NCBI GenBank assembly: GCA_003483645.1
Contig: DMYM01000184.1
Coordinates: 1 to 9,930 of the forward strand
Source: Verrucomicrobiales bacterium
Lineage (GTDB): Bacteria > Verrucomicrobiota > Verrucomicrobiia > Verrucomicrobiales > Akkermansiaceae
Length of the DNA stretch: 9,930 nt
Direction: 5' to 3'
Below the pieces are notes generated by a model. That model was not told where the DNA came from. It saw only the letters and a program-made list of their open reading frames with translations, and did not search any database. The position numbers were made by a program, and so were the translations under genes. Positions 5,938-9,930 of this stretch are shown in pieces (position 1 is the first letter of the stretch; each line of letters begins with the position of its first letter).

Positions 5938-7113
5938 ATGGAGTATCCTGCAAAAATTTCGCGGCAGGTGGCCGCGGTACCGCGCTCTGGCATTCGGGAC
6001 TTCTTCGACCTCGTGCAGGGTCGCGATGAGGTGATCTCTCTTGGAGTGGGGGAACCCGACTATTCTGCGCCCTGGCATATCCGCGAGGCTGCGATCTACT
6101 CGTTGGAGCGTGGCCACACTTCCTATACCTCCAACCTCGGCCTGATGTCGTTGCGACGCAGGATTGCCGACTACGTGGGAGGTTTTTTCGAGGTGCAGTA
6201 TGACCCCTCCAGTGAGGTGCTTGTAACAGTGGGAGTCTCGGAAGCGCTTGATCTGGCCCTGCGGGCATTAATCAATCCCGGCGACGAGGTGGTTTATCAC
6301 GAGCCCTGCTACGTAAGTTACATGCCGGGGACGGTGATGGCCCATGGCGTGCCCGTGCCGGTAGCAACCCGCAAGCGGGATGACTTCTCCCTGAAGCCCG
6401 AGGCTCTGGCGGGCGTTCTCACGCCCAATTCGCGCGTTCTGATCCTTAACTTCCCTACCAATCCCACCGGGGGGATTGCAAGTGGGGAGGATCTGGCCGG
6501 GATCGCCAGGCTCTGCGTTGAGCACGATCTGATAGTGATCAGCGATGAGATTTACAGCGAATTGCGCTACGACGACCAGGCCCATGTGTCGATTGCCTCC
6601 CTTCCGGGGATGCGCGAGCGCACCATCCTGCTCCATGGATTCTCCAAGGCCTTCGCCATGACGGGCTTTCGTCTGGGCTACGCCTGTGCACCGGCTCCGC
6701 TTATTGATGCCATGATGAAGATTCACCAGTATTCCATGCTGTGCGCTCCTGTTACCAGCCAGGCCGCAGCATTGGAGGCGCTGGAAAACGGGGCGGCCTC
6801 GATGGAGCGCATGCGGAAGAGCTATCACGAGCGCCGCGATTTCGTGGTAAGGCGTCTCAACGAGATTGGCATGGATTGCCACTCCCCCGGGGGAGCGTTC
6901 TACGTCTTTCCGGATGTCCGGAGCTTCGGTCTCAGCAGCGGGGAGTTTGCGATGGGGCTTTTAGAGGCGGAGAACGTGGCGGCGGTGCCCGGCGACGCTT
7001 TCGGTGCGAGTGGGGAGGGTTTTCTGCGATGTTGCTACGCCACGGCCTTCGATCAGTTGAAGGAGGCACTCGAGCGGATCGAACGCTACGTCGGAACCCT
7101 GGAATCGCCATGA
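5938..7113 (+). CDS. PLP-dependent class I/II aminotransferase (alanine/aromatic type)
   Basis: A 391-residue cytosolic fold-type I aminotransferase, full length for the family. Key residues are visible: the N-terminal substrate-loop motif SLGVGEPDYSAPWHIREAA, Asn175 in NFPTNPTGG, Asp203 and Tyr206 in ISDEIYSEL, the Schiff-base lysine Lys237 in HGFSKAFAMTGFRLGY, and Arg364 in FLRCCYA for the substrate alpha-carboxylate. The sequence, including GHTSYTSNLGLMSLR, recalls the PatA/YugH group that transaminates alanine, aromatic amino acids or N-acetyl-diaminopimelate; which substrate applies here is open. It starts 5 bp after the Lrp-type regulator, and its stop overlaps the start of the membrane-protease gene by 4 bp (ATGA). 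AGGAG overlaps the upstream stop codon and is only 2 nt from the ATG, so translation is probably coupled to the regulator gene. Confidence 0.93.
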   Translation: MEYPAKISRQVAAVPRSGIRDFFDLVQGRDEVISLGVGEPDYSAPWHIREAAIYSLERGHTSYTSNLGLMSLRRRIADYVGGFFEVQYDPSSEVLVTVGVSEALDLALRALINPGDEVVYHEPCYVSYMPGTVMAHGVPVPVATRKRDDFSLKPEALAGVLTPNSRVLILNFPTNPTGGIASGEDLAGIARLCVEHDLIVISDEIYSELRYDDQAHVSIASLPGMRERTILLHGFSKAFAMTGFRLGYACAPAPLIDAMMKIHQYSMLCAPVTSQAAALEALENGAASMERMRKSYHERRDFVVRRLNEIGMDCHSPGGAFYVFPDVRSFGLSSGEFAMGLLEAENVAAVPGDAFGASGEGFLRCCYATAFDQLKEALERIERYVGTLESP

Positions 7114-7880
7114 ACCTGGCCCGGATCAGACAAGACCGGACGCTTGCCCATGTGGTGCCTCTGGTCGCCTTCATGTTGATCGGCGGAGGCCTGACCATTC
7201 TCACGGGTTCCCTGGAGAGCGTTTTCCGGGATCATGTCTACCTGCCCTGGTGGCGCCGCTATCCGGAGCAGTGGATTTACCCGCTGCAGACGCTGCTCGC
7301 GGGCGGATTGGTCATTTTCTGGTGGCGGCAATACGAGTTGAAATGGGAACCGGGGAAATTGCTTCTCGGCGCCGTGCTGGGTGCTATCGGAATCGGAATC
7401 TGGATTCTGCCCACCCAGCTTTATGAATGGTGGGGGATGACGGAAGAGGAGCCGGGTGGCTGGAAAGAGCGCCTGGGTATCCTGCCCCGGCGGGACGGGT
7501 TCGACCCCGGGGTTTTCGAGAGTCCGGCTGCCTGGTGGGCTGCCACCGTTTTTCGCTTTCTCCGGGCGGTTGTGGTGGTCTCCCTGGTGGAGGAGCTGCT
7601 CTGGCGGGGGTTTCTCATGCGGTTCATTCTGAATCCGGACGGAGACTACTGGAAGGTAGCCTTCGGCACCTTCTCATGGAGGAGTTACCTGGTCGTGACG
7701 GCCCTGGTGGTGCTTATCCACAGCCCGGCAGACTGGGCGGCCGCCTTGGTCTGGGGGACGCTCATGTATGGGTGTGCGGTCTGGACCAGGAGTCTGCTGG
7801 CCTGTGTGGTAATGCACGGGGTGGCGAATTTCCTGATGGGCTGGTATGCCCTGGCTTTTGAAAAGTACGGTCTCTGGTAG
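7110..7880 (+). CDS. CPBP-family intramembrane protease, CAAX prenyl protease-related
   Basis: A 256-residue polytopic membrane protein of the CPBP (CAAX protease and bacteriocin-processing) family. The active-site motifs are present: Glu161-Glu162 and Arg166 in SLVEELLWRGFLMRF, His204 in VLIHSPADW, and His236 with Asn240 in MHGVANFLMG. These residues bind the catalytic metal/water in Rce1-like glutamyl proteases. About six or seven hydrophobic segments are visible, starting near residues 14-32, 56-71 and 83-101. The region around FRFLRAVVVVSLVEELLWRG and the Trp-rich C-terminus recall the 'CAAX prenyl protease-related' subgroup (TIGR03008) described from genomes with exosortase/PEP-CTERM sorting; this assignment is from memory. 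No exosortase gene lies in the window. The start overlaps the aminotransferase stop by 4 bp, so translation is coupled. The substrate is unknown. Confidence 0.85.
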   Translation: MNLARIRQDRTLAHVVPLVAFMLIGGGLTILTGSLESVFRDHVYLPWWRRYPEQWIYPLQTLLAGGLVIFWWRQYELKWEPGKLLLGAVLGAIGIGIWILPTQLYEWWGMTEEEPGGWKERLGILPRRDGFDPGVFESPAAWWAATVFRFLRAVVVVSLVEELLWRGFLMRFILNPDGDYWKVAFGTFSWRSYLVVTALVVLIHSPADWAAALVWGTLMYGCAVWTRSLLACVVMHGVANFLMGWYALAFEKYGLW

Positions 7881-7920
7881 GAACGAAACCTTCCGGCCGG
7901 GACCTAAATTCAAATCGCTG

Positions 7921-7949
7921 TTTCCAAGTCCGGCCCGGGGTGGCATACT
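7921..7949 (+). promoter_or_regulatory. Possible sigma-70 promoter for nadE
   Basis: TTTCCA (7921-7926) and CATACT (7944-7949) are separated by 17 bp and match the -35 and -10 consensus at four and four or five positions. Transcription would begin near 7956, about 33 nt before the nadE start. The 108-bp gap before nadE makes an own promoter plausible, but the match is modest. Confidence 0.35.
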
Positions 7950-7975
7950 GTGGAGCCCGGTGGAAACGAGCGCAG

Positions 7976-7982
7976 GGGAGGA
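7976..7982 (+). promoter_or_regulatory. Ribosome binding site that sets the nadE start
   Basis: GGGAGGA is a strong Shine-Dalgarno lying 6 nt before ATG 7989. The frame is open from an earlier ATG at 7950, but that codon has no such site and would add 13 residues not expected before the first nitrilase strand (MKIGLAQIN). Confidence 0.75.
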
Positions 7983-7988
7983 AGACAG

Positions 7989-9644
7989 ATGAAGATCGGA
8001 CTGGCGCAGATCAACGGCACGGTGGGCGACTTTCCTGCCAACGCCAGACGCATCGTGAATGCCTATCGCGAGGCCGTCGATCAGGGCGCCGAATTCGTGG
8101 TCACCCCGGAAATGGCGTTGGTGGGCTATCCTCCCCGCGACCTGGTCTTCAAGTCCGGTTTCGTCGACAAGTGCCTCCAGGCCTTGGATTATCTGGCCAG
8201 CGAAATTGGCGAGGTGCCGCTCCTGGTCGGTTACGTGGATCACAACCGGGGTGAGAGTCCGGGCAAACCCTTTCGCAACGGGGTGGCTCTTCTCGAAAAT
8301 GGAGAGGTCGTTGCAAGGGTATTCAAGACACTGCTGCCCACCTACGACATCTTTGACGAGCGGCGTTATTTTGAGCCGGCGGAGCGGTGTGAACCGGTTG
8401 AGTGGCGGGGCCGCAAGCTGGGGATCACGATCTGTGAGGATGTGTGGACGGAAGATTATCTGCACCGGCCGCTCTACAAGCGGGATCCGGTGGAAGAGTT
8501 GCAGGCTGCCGGTGCCGAGATTCTGATCAATTTGAGTGCCTCCCCGTTTCATCTGGGGAAGGCCGCGGTGCGGCGCGAGTTGCTCTCCATGCTCGCGAAG
8601 AGCACCGGCTTGCCCCTGGTTTACTGCAACTCGATCGGGGGTAATGACCAACTCGTTTTCGACGGGAACTCCGTGGTCATGAACGGGAAGGGCGCGCTTC
8701 GAGCCCAACTGGCGGCTTTTCTCGAGGAAGTCCGGGTGATCGATATCGGCCTAGAGTCCGGTGCTGAAACCGAGGCGGTTCCGGAGGCTGCCGCCCCTGA
8801 GGCTCCCGAGGAGATTTTCGGGGCTCTTGTGCTGGGGGTGCGTGACTATGTGGGAAAGTGCGGATTCCGAACTGCCTGCATGGGGTTGAGCGGGGGAATA
8901 GACTCTGCCCTCACCGCGGCAGTGGCGGTGGAGGCGCTGGGGGCGGGAAACGTCCACGGGTTGACCATGCCAAGTTCCTATTCCTCCAAGGGGAGTGTGG
9001 ACGACTCGCTCGCGCTCGCTGCGAATCTCGGGATGCGCTGTGATACGGTTGCCATCAGGGAGCCTTTCGAGGCCGTGAAGGCGGCCCTGGCGCCCCTCTT
9101 CGGGGATCTGCCCGAGGATGTCACGGAGGAGAACATGCAGGCACGCATCCGGGGTCTGTATCTCATGGCTCTTTCCAACAAGCATAACCACCTCCTCCTG
9201 ACCACCGGGAACAAAAGTGAGCTGGCGGTGGGCTATTGTACCATTTATGGCGACATGTGCGGAGGTCTCGCAGTCATCAGCGATCTTCCCAAGACCCGGG
9301 TCTTCGAGGTGGCCCGCTGGCTCAACCGTGATGGGGAGGTGATTCCCTGGAACACTATCGAGAAACCCCCCAGCGCAGAACTGCGACCCGACCAGAAGGA
9401 CGAGGACAGCCTTCCTCCCTACGGAGTGCTGGACGAGATCCTCGAATTGTATGTGGAGAAACAGTGCTCCCCGGAGGAGATCATTGAAAGCCATGGGTTT
9501 AAGGAGGAAACGGTGCGTTGGGTGCAGCGCCAGGTGGACCTGAATGAATGGAAGCGCCATCAGGCCGCTCCGGGAATTCGGGTGACTTCGAAGGCTTTTG
9601 GGATTGGAAGACGGATCCCTATCGTCCAAAGATTCGGCAGGTGA
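7989..9644 (+). CDS. nadE: Glutamine-dependent NAD+ synthetase
   Basis: A 551-residue two-domain enzyme that makes NAD+ from deamido-NAD (nicotinate adenine dinucleotide), ATP and glutamine, the last step of NAD synthesis. Residues 1 to about 255 form a nitrilase-type glutaminase domain with the Glu-Lys-Cys triad: Glu41 in VTPEMALVGYPPRDL, Lys113 in VFKTLLPTYD and Cys149 in ITICEDVW. Residues about 275-545 form the ATP-pyrophosphatase synthetase domain, with the P-loop LSGGIDSALT (Ser301 to Ser306), TTGNKSELAVGYCTIYGDMC, and the C-terminal IEKPPSAELRPDQKDEDSLP segment. Length and order match bacterial glutamine-type NadE, so the cell can use glutamine directly rather than free ammonia. The start at 7989 is set by a strong Shine-Dalgarno. 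The stop codon overlaps the GTG start of the next gene by 4 bp. Nothing looks damaged. Confidence 0.97.
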   Translation: MKIGLAQINGTVGDFPANARRIVNAYREAVDQGAEFVVTPEMALVGYPPRDLVFKSGFVDKCLQALDYLASEIGEVPLLVGYVDHNRGESPGKPFRNGVALLENGEVVARVFKTLLPTYDIFDERRYFEPAERCEPVEWRGRKLGITICEDVWTEDYLHRPLYKRDPVEELQAAGAEILINLSASPFHLGKAAVRRELLSMLAKSTGLPLVYCNSIGGNDQLVFDGNSVVMNGKGALRAQLAAFLEEVRVIDIGLESGAETEAVPEAAAPEAPEEIFGALVLGVRDYVGKCGFRTACMGLSGGIDSALTAAVAVEALGAGNVHGLTMPSSYSSKGSVDDSLALAANLGMRCDTVAIREPFEAVKAALAPLFGDLPEDVTEENMQARIRGLYLMALSNKHNHLLLTTGNKSELAVGYCTIYGDMCGGLAVISDLPKTRVFEVARWLNRDGEVIPWNTIEKPPSAELRPDQKDEDSLPPYGVLDEILELYVEKQCSPEEIIESHGFKEETVRWVQRQVDLNEWKRHQAAPGIRVTSKAFGIGRRIPIVQRFGR

Positions 9645-9930
9645 ATACGGCGCATCTCCAGGAAGAGTTGAGCTACGAGGATGCCATGAAGGTTCTCGGC
9701 TACGAACCTGGTGCAATCGTTTCACCCCATTTGCCGGCCTTCGGGAAGGTGGCGGAGAAACTCGGGGAATTGGTTCGCGCCACCAAGGACGAAAAGCTCC
9801 AGACCAGCTTCCGCGAGGAGTTGTATCGACTGAACGATGCCCTGCGGGTGGTGGAGGCGGAGAGATACCGCGAACCGCCTTTGCGGGCCAAGGGGATGGG
9901 CCTCCGACTGGTCCTCTCCCTTCTCCTGGC
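9641..9930 (+). CDS. Hypothetical protein with membrane segment, 3' end outside window
   Basis: An open frame of 96 codons runs to the window edge. The GTG at 9641 overlaps the nadE stop (GTGA), a typical coupled start; the alternative is ATG 9686. The first 80 or so residues are soluble and helical (ELSYEDAMKVLGYEPGAIVS, then KLGELVRATKDEKLQTSFRE and ELYRLNDALRVVEA). The pattern, an A-x-x-x-LG-x-x-x-GA opening followed by amphipathic helices ending in an L-N-D-A-L-R-V-V-E-A helix, loosely recalls J-domain-like helical modules in PVC-group proteins, but the HPD motif is absent. A hydrophobic stretch (GLRLVLSLLLA) begins at the window edge and is probably a membrane segment. I do not recognise the family. 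Linkage to nadE suggests shared transcription, not necessarily shared function. Confidence 0.7.
   Translation, partial: MNTAHLQEELSYEDAMKVLGYEPGAIVSPHLPAFGKVAEKLGELVRATKDEKLQTSFREELYRLNDALRVVEAERYREPPLRAKGMGLRLVLSLLL

Noticed and set aside
5459..6268. Leftward open frame (269 codons) opposite the Lrp and aminotransferase genes
   Set aside because: Arg/Pro/His-rich, low-complexity translation typical of a shadow frame; both sense genes are unambiguous.
7895..7935. Possible stem (GGCCGGGAC with GTCCGGCC) before nadE as a terminator
   Set aside because: The arms need a bulge, the loop is about 24 nt, the arm is partly self-palindromic, and no U-tract follows.
7941..7956. Sigma-54-like GG...GC pattern (TGGCATACTGTGGAGC) before nadE
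   Set aside because: The spacing between GG and GC is one base too long and the TTGC part is absent.
7674..8708. Long leftward open frame (344 codons) opposite the protease end and nadE
   Set aside because: It runs antisense to two genes with clear catalytic motifs, and its translation has no recognisable domain. Long antisense frames are common in GC-rich coding DNA.
8751..9725. Leftward open frame (324 codons) opposite the nadE synthetase domain
   Set aside because: It mirrors the strongly conserved NadE sequence and has no domain of its own.

Overview
The window is about 9.9 kb of moderately GC-rich bacterial DNA, tightly packed with protein-coding genes. I see no RNA genes, mobile elements, CRISPR arrays or phage genes. 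The gene set fits a free-living heterotroph: a lactate-permease family carrier, a secreted cyanophycinase-like peptidase, an Lrp/AsnC regulator with an aminotransferase, a CPBP/CAAX-like membrane protease of the type seen in genomes with exosortase/PEP-CTERM sorting, and glutamine-dependent NAD+ synthetase. This mix, especially the CAAX-protease-related protein, suggests Verrucomicrobiota or a related PVC-group bacterium. That is an inference from gene content only; the window has no phylogenetic marker.

Left part (1-2941, minus strand): three genes read leftwards in a probable operon. They are a large lactate-permease family transporter with an unusual hydrophilic tail of about 105 residues, a small soluble DUF6483-like protein 9 bp downstream, and, after an 85-bp gap containing a stem-loop, a small N-terminally membrane-anchored protein cut by the window edge. 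Middle (2942-3086): a 145-bp divergent intergenic region holding a perfect 8-bp inverted repeat. It is the only obvious operator-like site in the window.

Right part (3087-9930, plus strand): a secreted cyanophycinase-like S51 peptidase; a 124-bp gap; a two-gene unit (PGPGW-like membrane protein and a cytosolic esterase of the esterase D/S-formylglutathione hydrolase type starting at GTG); an Lrp/AsnC - aminotransferase - CPBP protease chain with 5-bp spacing and then a 4-bp overlap; and nadE, after a 108-bp gap with a possible promoter, coupled by a GTGA overlap to a further gene that runs off the right edge.

Functionally the region is metabolic housekeeping: organic-acid uptake, possible external cyanophycin breakdown, amino-acid transamination under a local amino-acid-responsive regulator, and NAD synthesis. 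I do not see a clear new multi-gene system. The points most worth following are the divergent dyad, the tailed permease with its two small partner genes, the secreted cyanophycinase, and the CAAX-like protease coupled to an aminotransferase rather than sitting next to an exosortase.
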